40,313 nucleotides of DNA from Halobacteriovoraceae bacterium. GTDB taxonomy: Bacteria > Bdellovibrionota > Bacteriovoracia > Bacteriovoracales > Bacteriovoracaceae. This document shows positions 17,584 to 26,549 of the stretch, in pieces (positions within the stretch are counted from its first letter, which is position 1; every line of letters starts with the position of its first letter). The notes under the pieces are model-generated. The model was not told the DNA's origin. It saw nothing but the letters and a program-made list of their open reading frames with translations, and did not search any database. Location: positions 1-40,313 of the forward strand of contig PBFR01000004.1 in the NCBI GenBank assembly GCA_002718735.1, given 5' to 3'. The translations under genes and the position numbers were made by a program.

Positions 17584-18897
17584 TTACACCTGGAGAATCA
17601 TTAAGACATCTTGCAGACATCCAAAGATTTTTTCCTCTTTTGGAGTCACGGCCTTTTTAAGTTCAGTGAGATTCTTCTTTAAATTAGGCTCATGATGAAC
17701 CTCATACTCTTTTAAAAACAAGACAGCAAATCTACTCGCGACCTGAAACAGTCCAGAGAGTTTTGAAGTGCACATGATTTTATCCGAAAATCCCACTCCC
17801 CTAAGATTTCCATGCTGCTCTATTACCAGACGAATGAGCTCAACGTTATCTACACCTGAGTCGACCAAAAATGTTTCCGCGATCTTTGCATGTGTTCTTA
17901 CAACTTCGCGTCTATCCTCTTTTTGAATTGTCGCAAGCTCTGCATCAGAGCTTACAAGAATCTCTTGATCAGTGGTTAAATACATATTTTGAAAATAACT
18001 TGCAAGTGCAAGAGACTCATCTCCGCCTTTTAAATTCCAGTCAAGCTCTTCCAAAAGATAGGAGCCCAGTAACGCAGTTAAGGAACTGTGCTTATATACA
18101 AGGCCTTGCTTTTGATTAAGAAGCTCTTTGAGGGAGGCCTTTCGACTCTTCTTAATTAGTTTCATGTAATCCTCAAAAGAGGCCTTAATTTGTTCGCCAT
18201 TCTTAACACTAATGCCCACCTGTTCTAGTAGGTAGCTTGCATAATCCACTGATTCGGCCGCAGCCTCCTCAGGATTGGCGGAATGACTTGGAACATTTTG
18301 TGCCACGAGTTTAGTGTATAGTTTCTCCATCGCACTTTGGGCCTGTTCTTTAACCAGATAAATACATTCAAGTTTTTTATCAGCGTACTTAGAGATATCT
18401 GCCTCTTCTAGGCTATCACCCATCGAGTAAACCTTTAAATATTTGTCCCGCATCTTTATGAAGCAATCAAATGGTAGTGTTTTAAATCTATGTAGAGAGG
18501 GAACAGGTATTGAAACATAGCCTTCTTCGCCGTCTTCAGACACAAGGGCCAGCTCTTCAAACATATTTGCGAGAAGCTTTTGTGGCGATTCCATGTAGTG
18601 GTAATACTTGGCCCACTCTTTTCCTTGAAATGCTTTGTTTGTGCCGCAGATTACAGTCTCCCCACCATTTATGTAAGGTAGTAAGCACTGGGAGAGAGCT
18701 TTCTTGTCTCCATCCTGTTCAATTTTATGACCTAGGAAGATAAGGTTGTATTTCGCCTGTTCTTCTAAAAGTTCACAACTTTGTTTAATAGATCTGCATG
18801 TTGTAACCACAACATTTGCACTTGTTGCCTGATTAAGACACAGGTCCGCATATTGTGCCAGCTCATCAGCGCTGGTGAGTAAAAGTACCTTCGACAT
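17584..18897 (-). CDS. Degenerate HD-GYP protein with N-terminal pseudo-receiver
   Basis: 437 residues from the ATG at 18897 (AAGGAG 8 nt upstream); an earlier in-frame TTG lies on that ribosome site. Residues 1-110 look like a Rossmann/receiver-type fold (KVLLLTSADE, YNLIFLGHKI). A middle domain (about 130-200; YVSIPVPSLHRF, LPFDCFIKM, KYLKVYSMGDS, LECIYLV) resembles the segment that often precedes HD-GYP domains. The C-terminal part follows the HD-GYP helix plan (HSSLTALLGSYLLEEL, RTHAKIAETFL, VIEQHGNLRGVGF, FQVASRFAVLF). The metal HD pair is replaced (SYFQNM) and HHExxDGxGYP has decayed to EQHGNLRGVGF. It is probably a non-catalytic c-di-GMP or partner-binding regulator of the adhesion cluster. 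Confidence 0.6.
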   Translation of the reverse strand: MSKVLLLTSADELAQYADLCLNQATSANVVVTTCRSIKQSCELLEEQAKYNLIFLGHKIEQDGDKKALSQCLLPYINGGETVICGTNKAFQGKEWAKYYHYMESPQKLLANMFEELALVSEDGEEGYVSIPVPSLHRFKTLPFDCFIKMRDKYLKVYSMGDSLEEADISKYADKKLECIYLVKEQAQSAMEKLYTKLVAQNVPSHSANPEEAAAESVDYASYLLEQVGISVKNGEQIKASFEDYMKLIKKSRKASLKELLNQKQGLVYKHSSLTALLGSYLLEELDWNLKGGDESLALASYFQNMYLTTDQEILVSSDAELATIQKEDRREVVRTHAKIAETFLVDSGVDNVELIRLVIEQHGNLRGVGFSDKIMCTSKLSGLFQVASRFAVLFLKEYEVHHEPNLKKNLTELKKAVTPKEEKIFGCLQDVLMILQV

Positions 18898-18972
18898 TTG
18901 AATTGCTCCTTGCAAGCAGCTAATCGTTAAATTGTCGCAAAAACTTAAATAACTAAACTATATTTAAGCATA

Positions 18973-20769
18973 TTAAAATCTATATGCCACAGACACATTT
19001 AAAAGCTTTTCTGACGGAGAGTCCTTAATAATCAAGTATTTTATCCCACCGTTAACTTCCACATAATTCTTTCTCAATTGGAACTGACGGGAGTAGGCCA
19101 GGCTAATTGCATTGATTGTTTCTTTTCCTGGATTCTTAATAATACTCACACCCCCGTTAAACAAATTGCCACCATATCTTTTAGACGCACCAACTTCTAT
19201 GACGGAGCGATCTAGTAGATACATATCTCTATACTGAACTTGAATTTGTGTGTTGTTGCCATGTTTGTTTTTAAATTCAACAACTCCACTGGCGAATAAC
19301 TCATTTCCCACTATAGCGAATTTCTCCTGCTCAAACTCTCCATTCCTATATGTTCCACCTTGTTGATTGGAATTTCTGACGACTTCACCACCTATACCGC
19401 CTGAGGCCTCAAACCTGAAATGTTCTCCTTGTGCCAATATCTGCCCCCCAGATCTGGCCCTAATTAAATGATCCACATTCCTATCTTTTGACTGACTGAA
19501 TCCTTCAACCTCATTTTCCATAAAAAACCCCACGCTTTGGAGCTCTGAAAAAATGCCGGCCTTAAAATTTTCTGTTCTTATAGGAGTAAAGTTGACCCTT
19601 GCTTTGGTATAAGGGCTTAAAATAGTCTGATAGATGTTCATGGCCAGGCCATCTTGATTAATCAAAACCTCTCTCTCTGCTTTGGCAAGAATTATGGACC
19701 CGTCCAGCTCTATACTAAATAGATTGGTCTCATCTCCAAAATTCTTTGAGATCCTCGCGCCAAAACCGCTGAGTCTCTGACCATTGGATGCCTTGGCCTT
19801 GAATGCTTTAATTTTCACTTCATCTATTCCGCCCAATTGCTTTGCAACAAGTGACACTTCCTGATAATCCTGTGCAAGTGTAATCGCTTCAGGATCTTCA
19901 TGTGCAAGCATTAGTAACGTACCAAGTGGAGTTGTGACCTTTCCCTTGGGGCTTCCTTTACAATCCCAAAGCTCCACGGTTGGAGATGTTAAAGGGATAT
20001 CTGAGTCAGGTGTGTCCACATCAACAACAGAAGTGTTGCTTTGCTGGTCAACGCTTGACCAATTTGCCGTATAGTAGCTTCCATCACTTGCCCGTGCCGA
20101 AACTACCTGATGACCAGAACCAGAACTTCGATAAGAGGCAATATCAATGTCTTCACATTTGAAATTACATTTCGATAAAAAGTCTGCCACCATAGTCGCA
20201 GCATCACCGCAGATTCCAATTTTCTTCCGACCTTGAGGATCTCCAATACCGGCATTATTTCGGTGAACTTCATAGTATTGATCAATGGTTATAATTTCAT
20301 CCTTACTCTCACCAGTCTTAGAGTCTCTCATGCGATCAAAATCATAAACACTCGAATTTTTACGACCAATATATCCTGCAAATGCCATTGCCTGTTCCTG
20401 CCCCATCCCCTTACAAATTTTGGAAATGGCCAGATCCCTCTGAGACTCATTTTCTGCACTTATGAGCTCAATCCACTTATCTTCAAAGTTTGGATTGTTC
20501 ACAGAGATAAACTTTCGCTCAGGCACTGCCTCAAGACCTTTATAGGCCTTAACCTCAAAGGTCATCTCCACTTCGGCCTCAAAAAGGTGATTCCCCTTGT
20601 CTTGTGAAACTTTATCTTCGTCTGAGCATTGGACTTTGTCCTTTGCAGAAGTCTCTTCCAAAGAATGCCCCTCGGAGATCGCAACCATTCTTGCCACCTC
20701 AAGAAGATCCCCCCCAAACACAGGAGAGACAAATAGGTAGACCGAAAATGCGATTTTAACAAAGGTCAT
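18973..20769 (-). CDS. Secreted transglutaminase-like domain fused to a predicted outer-membrane barrel
   Basis: 598 residues, signal peptide at 1-19 (MTFVKIAFSVYLFVSPVFG). Residues about 60-250 hold a transglutaminase/papain-like core with C187 at a helix start (KKIGICGDAATMVADFL), H220 (SGSGHQVVSARASDG) and D229 or N236 (YYTANW) as the possible third residue. From about 330 to the end, alternating hydrophobic strands separated by turns (FRFEASGGIGGEV, NTQIQVQYRDMYL, NAISLAYSRQFQL, NYVEVNGGIKYLI) finish with LNVSVAYRF. The terminal Phe and alternating pattern are the usual beta-barrel signal for the Bam machinery. 20 nt after the upstream gene, so in its operon. A cell-surface peptidase or crosslinker anchored by its own barrel is inferred. 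Confidence 0.62.
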   Translation of the reverse strand: MTFVKIAFSVYLFVSPVFGGDLLEVARMVAISEGHSLEETSAKDKVQCSDEDKVSQDKGNHLFEAEVEMTFEVKAYKGLEAVPERKFISVNNPNFEDKWIELISAENESQRDLAISKICKGMGQEQAMAFAGYIGRKNSSVYDFDRMRDSKTGESKDEIITIDQYYEVHRNNAGIGDPQGRKKIGICGDAATMVADFLSKCNFKCEDIDIASYRSSGSGHQVVSARASDGSYYTANWSSVDQQSNTSVVDVDTPDSDIPLTSPTVELWDCKGSPKGKVTTPLGTLLMLAHEDPEAITLAQDYQEVSLVAKQLGGIDEVKIKAFKAKASNGQRLSGFGARISKNFGDETNLFSIELDGSIILAKAEREVLINQDGLAMNIYQTILSPYTKARVNFTPIRTENFKAGIFSELQSVGFFMENEVEGFSQSKDRNVDHLIRARSGGQILAQGEHFRFEASGGIGGEVVRNSNQQGGTYRNGEFEQEKFAIVGNELFASGVVEFKNKHGNNTQIQVQYRDMYLLDRSVIEVGASKRYGGNLFNGGVSIIKNPGKETINAISLAYSRQFQLRKNYVEVNGGIKYLIIKDSPSEKLLNVSVAYRF

Positions 20770-20789
20770 AGAGTCTCTTTTTTATTTAA

Positions 20790-22808
20790 CTAGTTCACGG
20801 CACCAATGCCTAGTATTCCATCGATTAATTGCCCCGCATTTACACTGCCAGAACTAGACTTTGTCTGCTCAGTATCTGCAAAATAGGCCTCATAGTTCTG
20901 CCTTTGGGCCTCATCTTTATCTGTGGCGTGCTTTTCAAATCCTTCCCTCTCAACCATTCTGGTTGTGGTGTTTTTAAACTTATTTCCATCCTGATCCTCA
21001 ACTTGAAGATAAGAGGACACAATGTTTGAATAATTTAGCAAAGTCTCAATTCTTTCTTTGTGACTCTCCACCTCTTTGAGTTGATCCTTAGCAACGGCCG
21101 CAAGAGACTCATCATCATCTTTTTTCTTCTTGGTCATGGAATAAAAACGATCTCTCATATTATTAATGAGTGCCATACGCTCAGTTTTGTATTTGTCTTC
21201 GATTAATTGGATAAGATCTTCAACTGGAAACTCATCAAGTTTTCCAACATAGTCATGAAGTCCATGCTTAATAAGCATTGCTTCCAGTTCCTCATCGTCT
21301 GGATTATCTTTAAGCTTTCTTACCCTCTCCAAGTAAGCTTTTGTTTGTGCCTCGGTGTCTAATTGAATTTTTGCAAAGTCCTGCTCATTCATTGAACTGC
21401 CCAAATCCTGACACTCGTCTTTAGAAGCTACGAGAAAACCATTTTCAAAACACTCCTCCGAGAGCTGTTTTGCCTTTTCCTCCCCTTCGCCTAGTGCCTT
21501 TGCGCTGGCCACAAGCTCTTTTGAAGAAACAGATGTAATTTCATCGATTGACTTGGAACCATTGTCCCCCCGGCCAATATACTCGCCGCCAGTGAACCCA
21601 GATTGTCCTAGATCAAGGCCTGAGAAGGTTTTTAACTCTTTCTGATTTTCCTTGGCCTGAGCGATGGCCATCATAGTCTTTTTGTAGCCTTCAACCTTAG
21701 ATATGAGATTGCAGGCAAGTTGACCCTTTTTATTCTTGTGACTTGTTATCTCTAACGAGTCATCTCTTTTGCTCGAGCTTGGAGAAGAAATACCCAAGTT
21801 ATTTTTGCAGTACTTTATGTTCTCTTTATTTGGATTGCTCCAATCATAGACGTTGTTGCACTTGTAAATCTCGCACATGTTTCTAACTAAAAAAGTAGAA
21901 CAAAAAGAATATTTAACTCCAAGCACCTCTGGGTTTTCTTGCCCCTGTTTTAGTTCATCTTCCTTAAGAGCAGAGATAATTCTCTGGTCCCTAGCATTTT
22001 GATAGTAACAAGGGTCATTCTTGTCACTAGTCCTTAACTGTGGGCAGTAACGATACTCTTGTATACTGTCCCAAAAGCTAGCAACACCCATTCTCCCCTT
22101 AAAAGACTTTGGTTTCGGTACAGGTGTCTCCAGCGGCAAGTAGGTCTTTGCCTTGGTATCCTCTCTAAAGACCGTCTTAGCTTGAACTCCAAGTCCCGCA
22201 CCTTCCGCAGACTCCAACATTTGCTCCAGGCTATAGTCAAAGGACCGAGCTTTCTGAGCTTCTGGCACATCTCCAGATGGAGTAACATAGGAAATATAGC
22301 TACCAGGGTTATCACTCATTCCTATATTCTCAAGACAATATCTTGAAACATCTAAAATAAGATTTTTAGATACCTGAGACTCATAGAGTTTTAGAAATAG
22401 AGAGTGATCTATGTGTTTTAATTCTTTTAAGCGTTTGTTTTCGTAATCTTCCCCGTGAATCGCTTCATATATTCTCTTGCTTAGAAACTCACGAATGGAT
22501 TTCGAGCCCTTTGTCTGATCAAAGTCGACTGTGTTTATTTCAAGATTTTGACCAACCTTCTCTAGTTCCTTGTCATCTGCTCCAGTAATGGCCTCGTCCA
22601 AACATTGACGGATTTTTTCCTTGGAGTCCTTCTCAGTGATATTCTCAATTCCATCAACTTCTTTTTTACATGCTTCAAATATGGGACTTGAAAGAATTTT
22701 GTCGTTAATGCCTTCGTTCTTTAGGGCCGTAACATAAATTGATGCTTCCTTACCGCCAGCGTGGGCAAGAGCAATTGATAGAATAAAAATAAGTGAGCTA
22801 TATACCAT
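20790..22808 (-). CDS. Large secreted protein heading the adhesion/pilin cluster
   Basis: 672 residues, signal peptide at 1-17 (MVYSSLIFILSIALAHA). About sixteen cysteines, mostly paired in short range (YRYCPQLRTSDKNDPC, FCSTF, MCEIYKCNNV, YCKNN, ECFENGF, ECQDLG), point to a disulfide-rich periplasmic or surface protein. The C-terminal third is highly charged and helical with coiled-coil character (EDKYKTERMALINNMRDRF, AAVAKDQLKEVESHKERI). Start is the ATG at 22808, with no clear Shine-Dalgarno. The next gene follows after 20 nt. No family recognised; its place before the barrel and pilin genes suggests a structural or chaperone role in the same surface system. Confidence 0.72.
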   Translation of the reverse strand: MVYSSLIFILSIALAHAGGKEASIYVTALKNEGINDKILSSPIFEACKKEVDGIENITEKDSKEKIRQCLDEAITGADDKELEKVGQNLEINTVDFDQTKGSKSIREFLSKRIYEAIHGEDYENKRLKELKHIDHSLFLKLYESQVSKNLILDVSRYCLENIGMSDNPGSYISYVTPSGDVPEAQKARSFDYSLEQMLESAEGAGLGVQAKTVFREDTKAKTYLPLETPVPKPKSFKGRMGVASFWDSIQEYRYCPQLRTSDKNDPCYYQNARDQRIISALKEDELKQGQENPEVLGVKYSFCSTFLVRNMCEIYKCNNVYDWSNPNKENIKYCKNNLGISSPSSSKRDDSLEITSHKNKKGQLACNLISKVEGYKKTMMAIAQAKENQKELKTFSGLDLGQSGFTGGEYIGRGDNGSKSIDEITSVSSKELVASAKALGEGEEKAKQLSEECFENGFLVASKDECQDLGSSMNEQDFAKIQLDTEAQTKAYLERVRKLKDNPDDEELEAMLIKHGLHDYVGKLDEFPVEDLIQLIEDKYKTERMALINNMRDRFYSMTKKKKDDDESLAAVAKDQLKEVESHKERIETLLNYSNIVSSYLQVEDQDGNKFKNTTTRMVEREGFEKHATDKDEAQRQNYEAYFADTEQTKSSSGSVNAGQLIDGILGIGAVN

Positions 22809-22847
22809 AGCAGTATTATCGGCTATTTAACGATAAGCTTGAGTTTT

Positions 22848-23990
22848 TTATGATTTTTCAGCTACTTGTGGTTTTAAATATAGAATAATAGCCAAAGAAA
22901 TAAGGGCAAATATTGTAAAAGAGAGAAAAATATTAGTTTTAAAAACCATGAATGGGGCCAGCAATAACAGAGTTAACTCTATTGGAGCAATGAGAAAGTA
23001 TACAGGAGCATACCTTTTTAAAACTAATTGTGCTTTGTCCGGATTAATTGAATTAATGGCCCCCACACTTATCCCAATTCCGGCCATGGACCATCCCCAA
23101 GTAAATAAGGCCATAAGAAAAGAGTCCTCCCCAAACAACTTAAGCCCGATCCATTTATAAAAAATAAAAGCAACTACAACACAAAGAAGTATTAGGCCAA
23201 CCAACGGTACAAGTTCATCCTTTATATTACTTAAACTAATACTACCAACTCCAAAAACAATAAGAAGCTCAGAGGCCAAGTTTGAAACACCACCACTATC
23301 AACAGTCCGAAACATTACCTGTGACTTAACAACTGTAGAAATCAAAAAGCCAAAAACAAAGTAAGGAATTTTAAACTTCAAATAATTTAGAACCACTTCT
23401 GATAGCACAATCGATAGGCCACATATTAGCACTACCAAAACCCAACTCGGCCAGCTCCCTTTAAAACGGTTTATTGAAAATAAGTCATATTGAATTGAAC
23501 TTCTCTTAGCTAATAGTACCTGTCCAAGTACTGCTATCATCACCCCTACTGTAGCGCTAAACATCAATAGATCATAGGAGGCCTCATTCCCTCTTTGGCT
23601 GAAAACCTCCCCTAAGAAAGCAGCACTGCCATGCCCACCGGAGAGTCCAGCAGCAGGGGCCAGTGCCACAATGGGGTCCAACTTAAAGAATAATAGAAAA
23701 ACCAAATAACCACCAAGCCCTATACTCCATTGAGATGTGTACTGAAGCAAAGAGTATAAGAAAAGATTTCTAGATGGCCTTGCCCTTTCTCTCGTCGTTA
23801 GCCCAGCACAAACAAACACAGCACAGAGGGAAATTCCAATATGCTCATGGAAATTACCAAGATCCACAAATTCCCCAATCAACAACAGAAGAAATCCAGC
23901 ACCTAAATTGTAAGGTAGAAAATTTTTAAGTTTGTTTAAAAATGACCCACATAAGACAAGGCTGAAAAGGCCAAGAGCTAAACTTATCAT
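22848..23990 (-). CDS. Sodium/glutamate symporter-like membrane protein (GltS family)
   Basis: 380 residues from the ATG at 23990, which overlaps the TGA of the preceding gene (ATGA); a TTG at 24026 is in frame but less likely. About ten to eleven hydrophobic segments. The re-entrant GltS signature is visible as AGLSGGHGSAAFLGEVF around 115-135, equivalent to GLSGGHGT in E. coli GltS, and a second half-site is WGWSMAGIGISVGAIN near 305-320. GltS proteins import glutamate with Na+. The glutamate specificity here is unproven because overall similarity looks distant. Translational coupling to a pseudo-receiver gene is unusual for a transporter. Confidence 0.7.
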   Translation of the reverse strand: MISLALGLFSLVLCGSFLNKLKNFLPYNLGAGFLLLLIGEFVDLGNFHEHIGISLCAVFVCAGLTTRERARPSRNLFLYSLLQYTSQWSIGLGGYLVFLLFFKLDPIVALAPAAGLSGGHGSAAFLGEVFSQRGNEASYDLLMFSATVGVMIAVLGQVLLAKRSSIQYDLFSINRFKGSWPSWVLVVLICGLSIVLSEVVLNYLKFKIPYFVFGFLISTVVKSQVMFRTVDSGGVSNLASELLIVFGVGSISLSNIKDELVPLVGLILLCVVVAFIFYKWIGLKLFGEDSFLMALFTWGWSMAGIGISVGAINSINPDKAQLVLKRYAPVYFLIAPIELTLLLLAPFMVFKTNIFLSFTIFALISLAIILYLKPQVAEKS

Positions 23991-24352
23991 TTGAGCGAAA
24001 TTAGAACCCGGGCGTATTGTGCCCAATCATCCACTCCTATAGACTCGACCTGCATGACATTAGAGAAGTTTCTACTGCTAATGGGATGTCCACTTCCTAT
24101 GACAAGAATACCTGTGGTTTTATTGTCATTATTCAACTGTCTGAGTTTTTGGGTAAATAGATCAAGATCAAGACCATTTGTACTTGCTATAACTAAATCG
24201 TAGACATTGGCCTTGCAAAAATCGACCGCATCTCCAAGAGCTGGAGTCTCATGAAGAACAATATTCCCAAAGTGTTCTGAAATTGCCTCTTTTAATGTAT
24301 CAGACTCACTAGCATCTGATGCCAATAATAAAAATTTATAATCTAAACTCAT
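23987..24352 (-). CDS. Pseudo-receiver domain protein
   Basis: 121 residues with the alternating strand/helix plan of a response-regulator receiver (KFLLLASDASESDTLKEAI, VYDLVIASTNGLDLDLF, KTTGILVIGSG, MQVESIGVDDW). The phospho-acceptor Asp is missing (VIAST where VISD would be expected) and the switch Lys is not obvious, so phosphorylation is unlikely. It lies between a true CheY-like gene (56 nt upstream) and the GltS-like gene it overlaps by 4 nt, suggesting a three-gene operon. Possible roles are a stand-alone protein-protein adaptor or a decayed receiver. Confidence 0.55.
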   Translation of the reverse strand: MSLDYKFLLLASDASESDTLKEAISEHFGNIVLHETPALGDAVDFCKANVYDLVIASTNGLDLDLFTQKLRQLNNDNKTTGILVIGSGHPISSRNFSNVMQVESIGVDDWAQYARVLISLK

Positions 24353-24408
24353 CGTCTAATTATAACCAAAGAAGCAGAACTGTTGGAGCAGGCAAGAATT
24401 AATCTTGC

Positions 24409-24762
24409 CTAAAAGATATCTTTTATCTTCTTAATGAATTGGTCCACAATTAGAGGTTTGAAAAAGACCTCCGCAGCACCGTTTTCTTTAAGACTTTCGG
24501 CAGTATACTCACTATGGCCTGTTATGAAAACAAGCTTAGGTGGAGAATCCATACAGTTTACGGCCTCCAAAAGTTTGAGTCCATCACCATCAGGCATACG
24601 CACATCAGAGATGATCAGATCAACTGCATTGTCTTTTAAGAAATTGATTGCTTGGTTGCCGGAATAGAGTGAGTGGGCCTGAAAGCCCTCAAACTCAAAA
24701 GCATCCTTCATTAAATCCGCGATACTTGTTTCATCGTCGACTACTAAAATTTTTCCGCTCAT
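24409..24762 (-). CDS. Single-domain response regulator (CheY-like)
   Basis: 117 residues, receiver domain only. All conserved residues are present: acidic pair D9/D10 (ILVVDDE), phospho-acceptor D53 (LIISDVRMP), T81 (VFITGHS) and K102 (VFFKPL). There is no output domain, so it acts by binding a partner, as CheY or Spo0F do. No kinase is in the window. It is the first gene of a probable three-gene unit with the pseudo-receiver and the GltS-like transporter, and lies 30 nt after the fadD stop on the same strand. Confidence 0.88.
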   Translation of the reverse strand: MSGKILVVDDETSIADLMKDAFEFEGFQAHSLYSGNQAINFLKDNAVDLIISDVRMPDGDGLKLLEAVNCMDSPPKLVFITGHSEYTAESLKENGAAEVFFKPLIVDQFIKKIKDIF

Positions 24763-24792
24763 CTTTTGTCACTACCGCTAAGTTTACTTTTA

Positions 24793-26454
24793 CTAGTTTC
24801 TCAAATCTTTTCTAAGAATTTTACCGACATTACTCTTCGGAAGTTCATCCCGAAACTCAACCATCTTTGGACATTTATATCCAGTAAGCTCTTTTTTACA
24901 AAATTGCATAATCTCGTCTTCAGTGATCTCTTGCCCAGGTTTCTTTACAACAAAAACCTTTACCACTTCACCGCTTTTCTCATGAGGAACACCGATGGCC
25001 GCTGCTTCCAAAATTTTTGGATGAGTAACAATGACATCTTCCACCTCATTGGGATAAACATTAAACCCAGAGACTAAGATCATGTCTTTTTTTCTATCTA
25101 CAATTTGGAAGAATCCTTTTTCATCTACACAAGCAATATCACCAGTCTTAAAATAACCATCCTCTGTGAAAACCTTGCTGGTCTCTTCCGGACGGTTCCA
25201 ATAACCTTTCATCACTTGAGGGCCTTTAATTGCCAATTCTCCCGGCTCATTAACACCCAACTCTTTACCATCATCATCAAGAATCTTTACGTCAGTTGAA
25301 GGTATAGGCACACCTATTTTACCGTTGTACTCCGACAGTGTCATAGGATTTATACAAGCAGCAGGTGAAGTTTCTGTAAGCCCGTAAGCTTCTATTAAAG
25401 GTTTTCCTGTAGTCTTTTTCCATTCTTGAGCCACTGCCTTTTGAACGGCCATACCACCACCAAGAGCAAGCTTTAAAGAAGAAAAATCCAGGTCTTTAAA
25501 GTCTTTATTGTTTAACAATGCATTGAAAAGTGTATTTACCCCAGTGAATGCTGTGAACTTCCACTTAGAAAGCTCTTTAACAAACCCAGGAATATCTCTT
25601 GGGTTAGTGATTAAAACATTTAGTGCTCCAACTGAGCTGAAGATGAAGCAATTCGCAGTTAGAGAGAATATATGATAAAGAGGAAGAGGCGTGATGATAA
25701 TCTCCTCACCTTCCTTAATGGCATCTCTAATCCAAGCTCTGGCCTGAACCATGTTTGCAACAATATTCCCATGAGTTAGCTCTGCACCTTTTGAAACACC
25801 TGTAGTACCACCTGTATATTGCAAGAATGCAGTATCCTCAAGAGTTGGACTTTCCTTTTTAAATTTGGAAGCATCCCCCAAGGCCAAAGCGTCCAAAAAC
25901 TTAATATGGTCCTCAAGCTCCCAAGCAGGAACCATCTTTTTTACGTGCTTAATTACAAAGTTTACCAGTAGAGATTTTGGAAAACCAAGCATGTCTCCAA
26001 TTTGAGTAACAATCACATGCTTAACGTCTGTTTTCCCAACAACGTTCTCTAGGATTTTTGCTGAATTTGCAAATATAATTATTGCTTCTGCTCCAGAGTC
26101 TTTTAACTGATGCTCAAGCTCTCTCTCTGTATACAAAGGGTTAACGTTTACGGCCACCATCCCAGCTCTTAAAATGCCAAACAATGCTACAGGATACTGA
26201 AGAATGTTGGGCATCATCAAGGCCACTCTAGCGCCTTTCTTTAGTTTTAAATTGTTTTGTAAAAAGGAGGCAAACTTTTTGGAAAGCTCATCCATATCGG
26301 AAAAGTCCAAGGTTTTACCCATACAGTGAAAGGCAGGTCTATCACTAAACTTAGTAAAAGAAGATTCCAAAAGATCTACAATACTGGAGTATTCTTTTTC
26401 ATTAATGTTGTGAGGTACGCCTTCTTGGTAACTTGAAAACCATGGTTTTTCCAT
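24793..26454 (-). CDS. fadD: Long-chain fatty-acid-CoA ligase
   Basis: Activates fatty acids to acyl-CoA with ATP, feeding beta-oxidation or phospholipid synthesis; acts at the inner membrane. At 553 residues it is about the length of E. coli FadD (561). Adenylation-family motifs: LQYTGGTTGVSKGAELTH (P-loop), PLPLYHIFSLT, IEAYGLTETSPAA, the FACS block DGYFKTGDIACVDEKGFF, IVDRKKDMILVSGFNVYP and the C-terminal catalytic Lys in PKSNVGKILRK. AAGGAA lies before the ATG. Acyl chain recycling from prey lipids would fit a predator, but that is inference. Confidence 0.95.
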   Translation of the reverse strand: MEKPWFSSYQEGVPHNINEKEYSSIVDLLESSFTKFSDRPAFHCMGKTLDFSDMDELSKKFASFLQNNLKLKKGARVALMMPNILQYPVALFGILRAGMVAVNVNPLYTERELEHQLKDSGAEAIIIFANSAKILENVVGKTDVKHVIVTQIGDMLGFPKSLLVNFVIKHVKKMVPAWELEDHIKFLDALALGDASKFKKESPTLEDTAFLQYTGGTTGVSKGAELTHGNIVANMVQARAWIRDAIKEGEEIIITPLPLYHIFSLTANCFIFSSVGALNVLITNPRDIPGFVKELSKWKFTAFTGVNTLFNALLNNKDFKDLDFSSLKLALGGGMAVQKAVAQEWKKTTGKPLIEAYGLTETSPAACINPMTLSEYNGKIGVPIPSTDVKILDDDGKELGVNEPGELAIKGPQVMKGYWNRPEETSKVFTEDGYFKTGDIACVDEKGFFQIVDRKKDMILVSGFNVYPNEVEDVIVTHPKILEAAAIGVPHEKSGEVVKVFVVKKPGQEITEDEIMQFCKKELTGYKCPKMVEFRDELPKSNVGKILRKDLRN

Positions 26455-26549
26455 TAGATCGATTCCTTTTTTAGTTTTTATAAGTATATCTTATTATTAT
26501 TACTTGTCGGTTCAAATACTAAATACTTTCTAAAGAATTCTTTAGAGAA

